NCBI RefSeq assembly: GCF_023856365.1
Contig: NW_026042850.1
Span: 1 to 64,000, forward strand
Direction: 5' to 3'
Length of the DNA stretch: 64,000 bases
Source of the DNA: Brienomyrus brachyistius
Taxonomy: Eukaryota > Chordata > Actinopteri > Osteoglossiformes > Mormyridae
The notes under the pieces are model-generated. The model had not been told where the DNA came from, did no database searches, and saw nothing but the letters and a program-made list of their open reading frames with translations. This document shows, in pieces, positions 29,001 to 41,687 of the stretch (its first letter is position 1; each line of letters opens with the position of its first letter). A program made the translations under genes and the position numbers.

Positions 29001-31761
29001 ATGCTAATATGCTAATATATTAATATGCAAATATGCTAATATGCTAATATGCTATGCTAATATGCTAATATGCTAATATGCTAATATGCTAATACGTTAA
29101 TATGCTAACACGCTATGCTAATATGCTAATATGCTAATATGCTAATATGCTATGCTAATATGCTAATATGCTAATACGCTAACACGCTATGCTAATATGC
29201 TAATATGCTAATATGCTAATATGCTATGCTAATATGCTAATATGCTAATATGCTAATATGCTATGCTAATATGCTAATACGCTAATATGCTAACATGCTA
29301 TGCTAATATGCTAATATGCTAATATGCTATGCTAATATGCTAATATGCTAATACGCTAACACGCTATGCAAATATGCTAATATGCTAATATGCTATGCTA
29401 ATATGCTAATATGCTAATATGCTAATATGCTAATATACTATGCTAATATGCTAATATGCTAATATGCTAATATGCTATGCTAATATGCTAATATGCTAAT
29501 ATGCTAATATGCTAATATGCTATGTTAATACGCTAATATGCTAACACGTTATGCTAATATGCTAATATGCTAATATGCTATGCTAATATGCTAATATGCT
29601 ATGCTAATATGCTAATATGCTAATATGCTAACACGATATGCTAATATGCTAATATGCTAATATGCTAATATGCTAACACGCTATGCTAATATGCTAATAT
29701 GCTAATATGCTAATATGTTAATTAGCTAATATGGTAATATACTAATATGCTAATATGCTATGCTAATTTGCTAATATGTTAATATGCTAATGCGCTAATA
29801 TGCTAACACGCTATGCTAATATGCTAATATGCTAATATGCTAATATGCTATGCTAATATGTTAATATGCTAATACGCTAATATGCTAACACGCTATGCTA
29901 ATATGCTAATATGCTAATATGCTAATATGCTAATATGCTATGCTAATTTGCTAATATGCTAATGTGCTAATATGTTAATATGCTAACACGCTATGCTAAT
30001 ATGCTAATATGCTAATACGCTAATATGCTAACACGCTATGCTAATATGCTAATATGCTAATATGCTAATATGTTAATATGCTAATATGCTATGCTAATTT
30101 GCTAATATGCTAATGTGCTAATATGTTAATATGCTAACACGCTATACTAATATGCTAATATGCTAATATGCTAATATGCTATGCTAATATGCTAATATGT
30201 TAATATGCCAATATGCTAATATGCTATGCTAATATGCTAATATGTTAATATGCTAATATGCTATGCTAATATACTAATATGTTAATATGCTAATATGCTA
30301 TGCTAATATGTTAATATGCTAATATGCTAATATGCTAATATGTTAATTCTCTAATATGCTAATATGCTAATATGCTAATATGCTAACATGCTATGCTAAT
30401 ATGCTAATATGCTAATATGTTAATATGCTAATATGCTATGCTAATATGCTAATATACTAATATGCTAATATGCTATGCTAATATGCTAATATGCTAATAC
30501 GCTAACACGCTATGCTAATATGCTAATATGCTAATATGCTAATATGCTAATATGCTATGCTAATATACTAATATGCTAATATGCTAATACGCTAACACGC
30601 TATGCTAATATGCTAATATGCTATGCTAATATGCTAATATGCTAATATGCTATGCTAATATGTTAATACGCTAACACGCTATGCTAATATGCTAATATGC
30701 TAATATGCTAATATGCTAATATGCTATGCTAATATGCTAATATGCTAATATGCTAATATGCTATGCTAATATGCTAATATGCTATGCTAATATGCTAATA
30801 TGCTAATATGCTAATATGCTATGTTAATATGCTAAATATGGTAATATGCTAATATGCTATGCTAATATGCTAATATGCTAATATGCTAACACGCTATGCT
30901 AATATGCTAATATGCTAATATGCTATGCTAATATGCTAATATGCTAATATGCTATGCTAATATACTAATATGCTAATATGCTATGCTAATATGCTAATAT
31001 GTTAATATGCTAATATGCTATGCTAATATCCTAATATGCTAATACGCTAACACGCTATGCTAATATGCTAATATGCTAATATGCTATGTTAATATGCTAA
31101 ATATGGTAATATGCTAATATGCTATGCTAATATGCTAATATGCTAATATGCTAATATGCTAACACGCTATGCTAATATGCTAATATGCTAATATGCTATG
31201 CTAATATGTTAATATGCTAATATGCTATGCTAATATACTAATATGCTAATATGCTATGCTAATATGCTAATATGTTAATATGCTAATATGCTATGCTAAT
31301 ATCCTAATATGCTAATACGCTAACACGCTATGCTAATATGCTAATATGCTAATATGCTAATATGCTATGCTAATATGCTAATATGCTAATACGCTAACAC
31401 GCTATGCTAATATGCTATGCTAATATGCTAACATGCTAATATACTATGCTAATATGCTAATATGCTAATATGCTAATATGCTATGCTAATATGCTAATAT
31501 GTTAATATGCTAATATGCTATGCTAATATGCTAATATGCTAATACGCTAACACGCTATGCTAATATGCTAATATGCTAATATGTTAATATGCTATGCTAA
31601 TATGCTATGCTAATACGCTAACACGTTATGCTAATATGCTAATATGCTAATATGTTAATATGCTAATATGCTAATATGCTAATATGCTAATATGCTATGC
31701 TAATATGCTAATATCCTAATATGTTAATATGCTATGTTAATATGCTAATATGCTAATATGC
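26096..31761 (+). repeat. 6.0-6.27 kb subunit, second in HOR copy 2
   Basis: Tandem partner of 19832-26095 and counterpart of 9897-15410 in copy 1 (GATAATAT 9897 to 26096, 16199 bp; GCAAATAT 10522 to 26713, 16191 bp; TTAATTCTC 14137 to 30343, 16206 bp). Unlike its counterpart it has no terminal 651-bp duplication: ACACGTTATG occurs once near the end (31625), followed 284 bp later by CTTATATGC (31909). Confidence 0.86.
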
Positions 31762-34700
31762 TAATATGCTAATATGCTATGCTAATATGCTAATATGCTA
31801 ATATGCTAATATGCTATGCTAATATGCTAATATGCTAATATGCTATGCTAATATGCTAATATGCTAATTTGCTAATATGCTATGCTAATATGCTAATATG
31901 CTAATATGCTTATATGCTATGTTAATATGCTAATATGCTAATATGCTAATATGCTAATATGCTATGCTAATATGCTAATATGCTAATATGCTAATATGCT
32001 ATGCTAATATGCTAATATGCTAATATGCTAATATGCTAATATGCTAATACGCTAACACGCTATGCTAATATGCTAATATGCTATGCTAATATGCTAATAT
32101 GCTATGCTAATATGCTAATATGCTAATATGCTAATATGCTAATATGCTAATACGCTAATATGCTAACACGCTATGCTAATATGCTAATATGCTAATATGC
32201 TAATATGCTATGCTAATATGCTAATATGCTAATACGCTAACACGCTATGCTAATATGCTAATATGCTAATATGCTAATATGCTATGCTATGCTAATATGC
32301 TAATATGCTAATATGCTAATATGTTAATATGCTAATGTTAATATGCTAATATGCTATGCTAATATGCTAATATGCTAATACGCTAATATGCTAACATGCT
32401 ATGCTAATATGCTAATATGCTAATATGCTAATATGCTAATATGCTAATATGCTATGCTAATATGCTAATATGCTAATATGCTAATATGCTATGCTAATAT
32501 GCTAATATGTTAATATGCTAATATGCTATGCTAATATGCTAATATACTAATATGCTAATATGCTATGCTAATACGCTATGCTAACACGATATGCTAATAT
32601 GCTAATATGCTAAAATGCTAATACGCTAATACGCTAATATGCTAACACGCTATGCTAATATGCTAATATGCTAATATGCTAATATGCTATGCTAATATGC
32701 TAATATGCTAATATGCTAATATGCTAATATGCTAATATACTATGCTAATATACTATGCTAATATGCTAATATGCTAATATGTTAATATGCTAATATGCTA
32801 TACTAATATGCTAATATGCTAATACACTAACACGCTATGCTAATATGTTAATATGCTAATATGCTATGCTAATATGCTAATATGCTAATATGCTAATATG
32901 CTATGCTAATATGCTAATATGCTAATATGCTAATATGCTAATACGCTAATACGCTAATATGCTAACACGCTATGCTAATATACTAATATGCTAATATGCT
33001 AATATGCTAATATGCTAATATACTATGCTAATATGCTAATATGCTAATACGCTAATACGTTATGCTAATATGCTAATATGCTAATATGCTAATATGCTAT
33101 GCTAATATGCTAATATGCTAATATGCTAATATGCTAATATGCTATGCTAATATGCTAATATGCTAATATGCTAATATGCTAATATGCTAATATGCTAACA
33201 CGCTATGCTAATATGCTAATATGCTAATATGCTAATATGCTAATACGCTAATATGCTAACACGCTATGCTAATATGCTAATATGCTAATATGCTATGCTA
33301 ATATGCTAATATGCTAATACGCTAACACGCTATGCTAATATGCTATGCTAATATGCTAATATGCTAATATACTATGCTAATATGCTAATATGCTAATATG
33401 CTAATATGCTATGCTAATATGCTAATATGCTAATATGCTAATATGCTAATATGCTATGCTAATATGCTAATATGCTAATACACTAACACGCTATGCTAAT
33501 ATGTTAATATGCTAATATGCTAATATGCTAATATGCTATGCTAATATGCTATGCTAATATGCTAATATTCTAATATGCTAATATGCTATACTAATATGCT
33601 AATATGCTAATATGCTATGCTAATATGCTAATATGCTAATATGCTATGCTAATATGCTAATATGCTAATATGCTATGCTAATATGCTAATATGCTAATAT
33701 GCTAATATGCTATGCTAATATGCTATATTAATATGCTAATATGCTAATACGCTAACACGCTATGCTAATATGCTATGCTAATATGCTATACTAATATGCT
33801 ATGCTAATATGCTAATATGCTAATATGCTAATATGCTAATATGCTAATATACTATGCTAATATGCTAATATGCTAATATGCTAATATGCTATGCTAATAT
33901 GCTAATATGCTAATATGTTAATATGCTAACACGCTATGCTAATATGCTAATATGCTATGCTAATATGGTAATATGCTAATATGCTATGCTAATATACTAA
34001 TATGTTAATATGCTAATATGCTAATATGCTATGCTAATATACTAATATGCTAATATGCTAATATGCTAATATGCTATGCTAATATGCTAATATGCTAATA
34101 TGCTAATATGCTATGCTAATATGTTAATATGCTAATATGCTAATATGCTAATATGCTATGCTAATATGTTAATATGCTAATATGCTAATACGCTAACACG
34201 CTATGCTAATATGCTAATATACTAATATGCTAATATGCTATGCTAATATGCTATGCTAATATGCTATGCTAATATGCTATGTTAATATGCTAATATACTA
34301 ATATGCTAATATGCTAATATGCTAATATGCTATGCTAATATGCTAATATGCTATGCTAATATGCTAATATGCTAATACGTTAACACGCTATGCTAATATG
34401 CTAATATGCTAATATGCTAATATGTTATGCTAATATGCTATGCTAATATGCTAATATGCTAATATGCTAATATGCTAATATGCTATGCTAATATGCTAAT
34501 ATGCTAATATGCTAATATGCTAACACCTTATACTATGCTAATATGCTAATATGCTAATATGCTAATATGCTAATATGTTATGTTAATATGCTAATATGCT
34601 AATATGCTAATATGCTAATATGCTATGCTAATATGCTAATATGCTAATACGCTAACACGCTATGCTAATATGCTAATATGCTAATATGCTAATATACTAT

Positions 34701-36005
34701 GCTAATATGCTAATATGCTAATATGCTATGCTAATATGCTAATATGCTAATATGCTATGCTAATATGCTAATATGCTAATATGCTAATATGCTAATATGC
34801 TATGCTAATATGCTAATATGCTAATATGCTAACACGCTATGCTAATATGCTAATATGCTAATATGCTAATATGCTAATATGTTAATATGCTATGCTAATA
34901 TGCTAATATGCTAATTTGCTAATATGCTATGCTAATATGCTAATATGCTAATACGCTAACACGCTATGCTAATATGCTAATATGCTAATTTGCTAATATG
35001 CTATGCTAATATGCTAATATGCTAATACGCTAATATGCTAACACGCTATGCTAATATGCTAATATGCTAATATGCTAATATGCTATGCTAATTTGCTAAT
35101 ATGCTAATATGCTAATATGCTAATATGCTAATATGCTATGCTAATATGCTAATATGCTAATATGCTAACACGCTATGCTAATATGCTAATATGCTAATAT
35201 GCTAATATGCTATGTTAATATGCTAATATGCTAATATGCTAATATGCTAATATGCTATGCTAATATGCTAATATGCTAATATGCTAATATGCTAATATGA
35301 TAATATACTAATATGCTAATATGCTAATATGCTAATACGCTAACACGCTATGCTAATATGCTAATATGCTATGCTAATATGCTAATATGCTAATATGCTA
35401 ATATGCTAATATACTATGCTAATATGTTAATATGCTAATATGCTAATATGCTAATATGCTAATATGTTAATACGCTAATATGCTAACACGCTATGCTAAT
35501 ATGCTAATATGCTAATATGCTAATATGCTATGCTAATATGCTAATATGCTAATATGCTAATATGCTAATACGCTAATACGCTAACACGCTATGCTAATAT
35601 GCTAATATGCTAATATACTAATATGCTATGCTAATATGCTAATATGTTAATATGCTAATATGCTAATATGTTAATATGCTAATATGCTATGCTAATATGC
35701 TAATATGCTAATACGTTAATATGCTAACATGCTATGCTAATATGCTATGCTAATATGCTATGCTAATATGCTAATATGCTAATATACTATGCTAATATGC
35801 TAATATGCTAATATGCTAATATACTATGCTAATATGCTAATATGCTAATATACTATGCTAATATGCTAATATGTTAATATGCTAACACGCTATGCTAATA
35901 TGCTAATATGCTATGCTAATATGGTAATATGTTAATATGCTATGCTAATATACTAATATGTTAATATGCTAATATGCTAATATGCTATGCTAATATGCTA
36001 ATATG
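31762..36005 (+). repeat. Third, diverged and truncated copy of the start of the 16.2 kb HOR
   Basis: The interval opens with the same bases as positions 1 and 16207 and tracks copy 2 with a slowly falling lag: CTTATATGC 16354 to 31909 (15555), TAAAATGC 17058 to 32611 (15553), ACCTTATAC 18987 to 34525 (15538), GATAATAT 19832 to 35299 (15467), ACGTTAAT 20288 to 35715 (15427). At about 35.74 kb the lag jumps to 15160, a 267-bp deletion. Around 36.0 kb the sequence stops following copy 2 and resumes like 33196. It differs from copies 1 and 2 by more point changes; for example ATTTGTT of copies 1 and 2 is ATTTGCT here. It is an older or less homogenised copy (inference). Confidence 0.82.
33196..36005 (+). 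repeat. 2.8-3.0 kb repeat unit, first of the middle region
   Basis: The word TAACACGC within a similar context at 33196 recurs at 36006 (2810 bp). Landmarks inside recur with GCTATATTA 33722 to 36549 (2827), ACCTTATAC 34525 to 37505 (2980), GATAATAT 35299 to 38321 (3022) and ACGTTAAT 35715 to 38766 (3051). The lag grows along the unit, so the second unit is longer by about 240 bp in total, mainly because this one carries the 267-bp deletion near 35.74 kb. Confidence 0.75.
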
Positions 36006-38933
36006 CTAACACGCTATGCTAATATGCTAATATGCTAATATGCTAATATGCTAATACGCTAATATGCTAACACGCTATGCTAATATGCTAATATGCTAAT
36101 ATGCTAATATGCTATGCTAATATGCTAATATGCTAATACGCTAACACGCTATGCTAATATGCTATGCTAATATGCTAATATGCTAATATACTATGCTAAT
36201 ATGCTAATATGCTAATATGCTAATATGCTATGCTAATATGCTAATATGCTAATATGCTAATATGCTAATATGCTATGCTAATATGCTAATATGCTAATAC
36301 GCTAACACGCTATGCTAATATGCTAATATGCTAATATGCTAATATGCTAATATGCTAATATGCTATGCTAATATGCTATGCTAATATACTAATATGCTAA
36401 TATGCTAATATGCTATATTAATATGCTAATATGCTAATATGCTATGCTAATATACTAATATGCTAATATGCTATGCTAATATGCTAATATGCTAATATGC
36501 TAATATGCTATGCTAATATACTAATATGCTAATATGCTATGCTAATATGCTATATTAATATGCTAATATGCTAATACGCTAACACGCTATGCTAATATGC
36601 TATGCTAATATGCTATGCTAATATGCTATGCTAATATGCTAATATGCTAATATGTTAATATGCTAATATACTATGCTAATATGCTAATATGCTAATATGC
36701 TAATATGCTATGCTAATATGCTAATATGCTAATATGCTATGCTAATATGCTAATATGTTAATATGCTAACACGCTATGCTAATATGCTAATATGCTATGC
36801 TAATATGGTAATATGCTAATATGCTATGCTAATATACTAATATATTAATATGCTAATATGCTAATATGCTATGCTAATATGCTAATATGCTAATATGCTA
36901 ATATGTTAATATGCTAACACGCTATGCTAATATGCTAATATGCTATGCTAATATGGTAATATGCTAATATGCTATGCTAATATACTAATATGTTAATATG
37001 TTAATATGCTAATATGCTATGCTAATATGCTAATATGCTAATATGCTAATATGCTATGCTAATATGCTAATATGCTAATATGCTAATATGCTATGCTAAT
37101 ATGTTAATATGTTAATATGCTAATATGCTAATATGCTATGCTAATATGCTAATATGCTAATATGCTAATACGCTAACACGCTATGCTAATATGCTAATAT
37201 ACTAATATGCTAATATGCTATGCTAATATGCTATGCTAATATGCTATGCTAATATGCTATGTTAATATGCTAATATGCTAATATGCTAATATGCTAATAT
37301 GCTAATATACTATGTTAATATGCTAATATGCTAATATGCTAATATGCTATGCTAATATGCTAATATGCTAATACGTTAACACGCTATGCTAATATGCTAA
37401 TATGCTAATATGCTATGCTAATATGCTAATATGCTAATATGCTATGCTAATATGCTAATATGCTATGCTAATATGCTAATATGCTAATATGCTAATATGC
37501 TAACACCTTATACTATGCTAATATGCTAATATGCTAATATGTTAATATGCTAATATGCTATGTTAATATGCTAATATGCTAATATGCTATGCTAATATGC
37601 TAATATGCTAATACGCTAACACGCTATGCTAATATGCTAATATGCTAATATGCTAATATGCTAATATACTATGCTAATATGCTAATATGCTAATATGCTA
37701 ATATGTTATGCTAATATGCTAATATGCTAATATGCTATGCTAATATGCTAATATGCTAATATGCTAATATGCTAATATGCTATGCTAATATGCTAATATG
37801 CTAATATGCTAACACGCTATGCTAATATGCTAATATGCTAATATGCTAATATGCTAACACGCTATGCTAATATGCTAATATGCTAATATGCTAATATGCT
37901 ATGCTAATATGCTAATATGCTAATACGCTAACACGCTATGCTAATATGCTATGCTAATATGCTAATATGTTAATATGCTAATATGTTAATATGCTATGCT
38001 AATATGCTAATATGCTAATTTGCTAATATGCTATGCTAATATGCTAATATGCTAATACGCTAACACGCTATGCTAATATGCTAATATGCTAATATGCTAA
38101 TATGCTATGCTAATATGCTAATATGCTAATATGCTAATATGCTAATATGCTAATATGCTATGCTAATATGCTAATATGCTAATATGCTAATATGCTAACA
38201 CGCTATGCTAATATGCTAATATGCTAATATGCTAATATGCTATGTTAATATGCTAATATGCTAATATGCTAATATGCTAATATGCTATGCTAATATGCTA
38301 ATATGCTAATATGCTAATATGATAATATGCTAATATGCTAATATGCTAATATGCTAATATGCTAATACGCTAACACGCTATGCTAATATGCTAATATGCT
38401 ATGCTAATATGCTAATATGCTAATATGCTAATATGCTAATATGCTAATATGCTAATATACTATGCTAATATGTTAATATGCTAATATGCTAATATGCTAA
38501 TATGCTAATATGCTAATACGCTAATATGCTAACACGCTATGCTAATATGCTAATATGCTAATATGCTAATATGCTATGCTAATATGCTAATATGCTAATA
38601 TGCTAATATGCTAATATGCTAATATGCTAATACGCTAACACGCTATGCTAATATGCTATGCTAATATACTAATATGCTATGCTAATATGCTAATATGTTA
38701 ATATGCTAATATGCTAATATGTTAATATGCTAATATGCTATGCTAATATGCTAATATGCTAATACGTTAATATGCTAACATGCTATGCTAATATGCTAAT
38801 ATGCTAATATGCTACGCTAATATGCTAATATGCTAATACGCTAACACGCTATGCTAATATGCTAATATGCTAATATGCTATGCTAATATGCTAATATGCT
38901 AATATGCTAATATGCTAATATGCTATGCTAATA
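36006..38933 (+). repeat. 2.8-3.0 kb repeat unit, second of the middle region
   Basis: Homologous to 33196-36005 and to the following monomer at 38934. It carries ACCTTATAC at 37505 and GATAATAT at 38321 in the expected order. Near 36.8-37.0 kb the GGTAATATGCTAAT context followed by an ACTAATAT/TTAATAT stretch occurs twice within about 140 bp, a further local duplication. The right edge is set at the double GCAAATAT of 38934. Confidence 0.7.
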
Positions 38934-41687
38934 TGCAAATATGCAAATATGCTAATATGCTAATATGCTAATATGCTAATATGCTAATATGCTATGCTAA
39001 TATGCTATGGTAATATGCTAATATGCTAATACGCTAACACGCTATGCTAATATGCTATGCTAATATGCTATGCTAATATGCTAATATGCTAATATACTAT
39101 GCTAATATGCTAATATGCTAATATGCTAATATGCTATGCTAATATGCTAATATGCTAATATGCTATGCTAATATGCTAATATGTTAATATGCTAACACGC
39201 TATGCTAATATGCTAATATGCTATGCTAATATGCTAATATGCTAATATGCTATGCTAATATGCTATGCTAATATGCTATGCTAATATGCTAATATGCTAA
39301 TATGCTATACTAATATGCTAATATGCTAATATGCTATGCTAATATGCTAATATGCTAATATGCTATGCTAATATGCTAATATGCTAATATGCTAATATGC
39401 TATGCTAATATGCTAATATGCTAATATGCTATGCTAATATGCTATATTAATATGCTAATATGCTAATACGCTAACACGCTATGCTAATATGCTATGCTAA
39501 TATGCTATGCTAATATGCTATGCTAATATGCTAATATGCTAATATGCTAATATGCTAATATACTATGCTAATATGTTAATATGCTAATATGCTATGCTAA
39601 TATGCTAATATGCTAATATGTTAATATGCTAACACGCTATGCTAATATGCTAATATGCTATGCTAATATGGTAATATGCTAATATGCTATGCTAATATAC
39701 TAATATGTTAATATGCTAATATGCTAATATGCTATGCTAATATGCTAATATGTTAATATGCTAATATGCTATGCTAATATGCTAATATGCTAATATGCTA
39801 ATATGCTATGCTAATATGTTAATATGCTAATATGCTAATATGCTAATATGCTATGCTAATATGCTAATATGCTAATATGCTAATACGCTAACACGCTATG
39901 CTAATATGCTAATATACTAATATGCTAATATGCTATGCTAATATGCTATGCTAATATGCTATGCTAATATGCTATGTTAATATGCTAATATGCTAATATG
40001 CTAATATGCTAATATGCTAATATACTATGCTAATATGCTAATATGCTAATATGCTAATATGCTATGCTAATATGCTAATATGCTATGCTAATATGCTAAT
40101 ATGCTAATACGTTAACACGCTATGCTAATATGCTAATATGTTAATATGCTAATATGTTATGCTAATATGCTATGCTAATATGTTAATATGCTAATATGCT
40201 AATATGCTAATATGCTATGCTAATATGCTATGCTAATATGCTAATATGCTAATATGCTAATATGCTAACACCTTATACTATGCTAATATGCTAATATGCT
40301 AATATGCTAATATGCTAATATGCTATGTTAATATGCTAATATGCTAATATGCTAATATGCTATGCTATGCTAATATGCTAATATGCTAATACGCTAACAC
40401 GCTATGCTAATATGCTAATATGCTAATATGCTAATATACTATGCTAATATGCTAATATGCTAATATGCTAATATGCTAATATGCTATGCTAATATGCTAA
40501 TATGCTAATATGCTATGCTAATATGCTAATATGCTAATATGCTAATATGCTATGCTAATATGCTATGCTAATATGCTAATATGCTAATATGCTAACACGC
40601 TATGCTAATATGCTAATATGCTAATATGCTAATATGCTATGCTAATATGCTAATATGCTAATACGCTAACACGCTATGCTAATATGCTATGCTAATATGC
40701 TAATATGCTAATATGCTAATATGTTAATATGCTATGCTAATATGCTAATATGCTAATTTGCTAATATGCTATGCTAATATGCTAATATGCTAATACGCTA
40801 ACACGCTATGCTAATATGCTAATATGCTAATATGCTAATATGCTATGCTAATATGCTAATATGCTAATATGCTAATATGCTAATATGCTATGCTAATTTG
40901 CTAATATGCTAATATGCTAATATGCTAATATGCTAATATGCTATGCTAATATGCTAATATGCTAATATGCTAACACGCTATGCTAATATGCTAATATGCT
41001 AATATGCTAATATGCTATGCTAATATGCTAATATGCTATGCTAATATGCTAATATGTTAATATGCTAATATGATAATATGCTAATATGCTAATATGCTAA
41101 TATACTAATATGCTAATACGTTAACACGCTATGCTAATATGCTAATATGCTATGCTAATATGCTAATATGCTAATATGCTAATATGCTAATATGCTAATA
41201 TACTATGCTAATATGTTAATATGCTAATATGCTAATATGCTAATATGCTAATATGCTAATACGCTAATATGCTAACACGCTATGCTAATATGCTAATATG
41301 CTAATATGCTAATATGCTATGCTAATATGCTAATATGCTAATATGCTAATATGCTAATATGCTAATATGCTAATATATTAATACGCTAACACGCTATGCT
41401 AATATGCTAATATGCTAATATACTATGCTATGCTAATATGCTAATATGTTAATATGCTAATATGCTAATATGTTAATATGCTAATATGCTATGCTAATAT
41501 GCTAATATGCTAATACGTTATGTTAACATGCTATGCTAATATGCTAATATGCTAATATGCTACGCTAATATGCTAATATGCTAATACGCTAACACGCTAT
41601 GCTAATATGCTAATATGCTAATATGCTATGCTAATATGCTATGCTAATATGCTAATATGCTAATATGCTAATATGCTATGCTAATAT
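38934..41687 (+). repeat. Monomer alpha (2754 bp) of the 5.72 kb dimer, copy 1
   Basis: Bounded by double GCAAATAT words at 38934 and 41688. It carries GCTATATTA (39441), ACCTTATAC (40270) and GATAATAT (41072), and lacks the TATTCTAATATAA word. Its counterpart at 44656-47409 has the same 2754-bp length. The names alpha and beta are mine, for description only. Confidence 0.8.

Larger units (their letters stand above)
16207..31761 (+). repeat. 16.2 kb higher-order repeat, copy 2 (about 15.56 kb)
   Basis: This is the tandem successor of copy 1, with the same landmarks in the same order. It ends where the first bases of the window recur a third time at 31762. The distance from its start to the third start is 15555 bp, against 16206 bp for copy 1. 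The difference of 651 bp equals the spacing of a local duplication found only at the end of copy 1 (15411 to 16062). Long stretches look identical to copy 1 by eye, with scattered point changes and small indels, so the duplication or homogenisation appears recent (inference). Confidence 0.9.
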
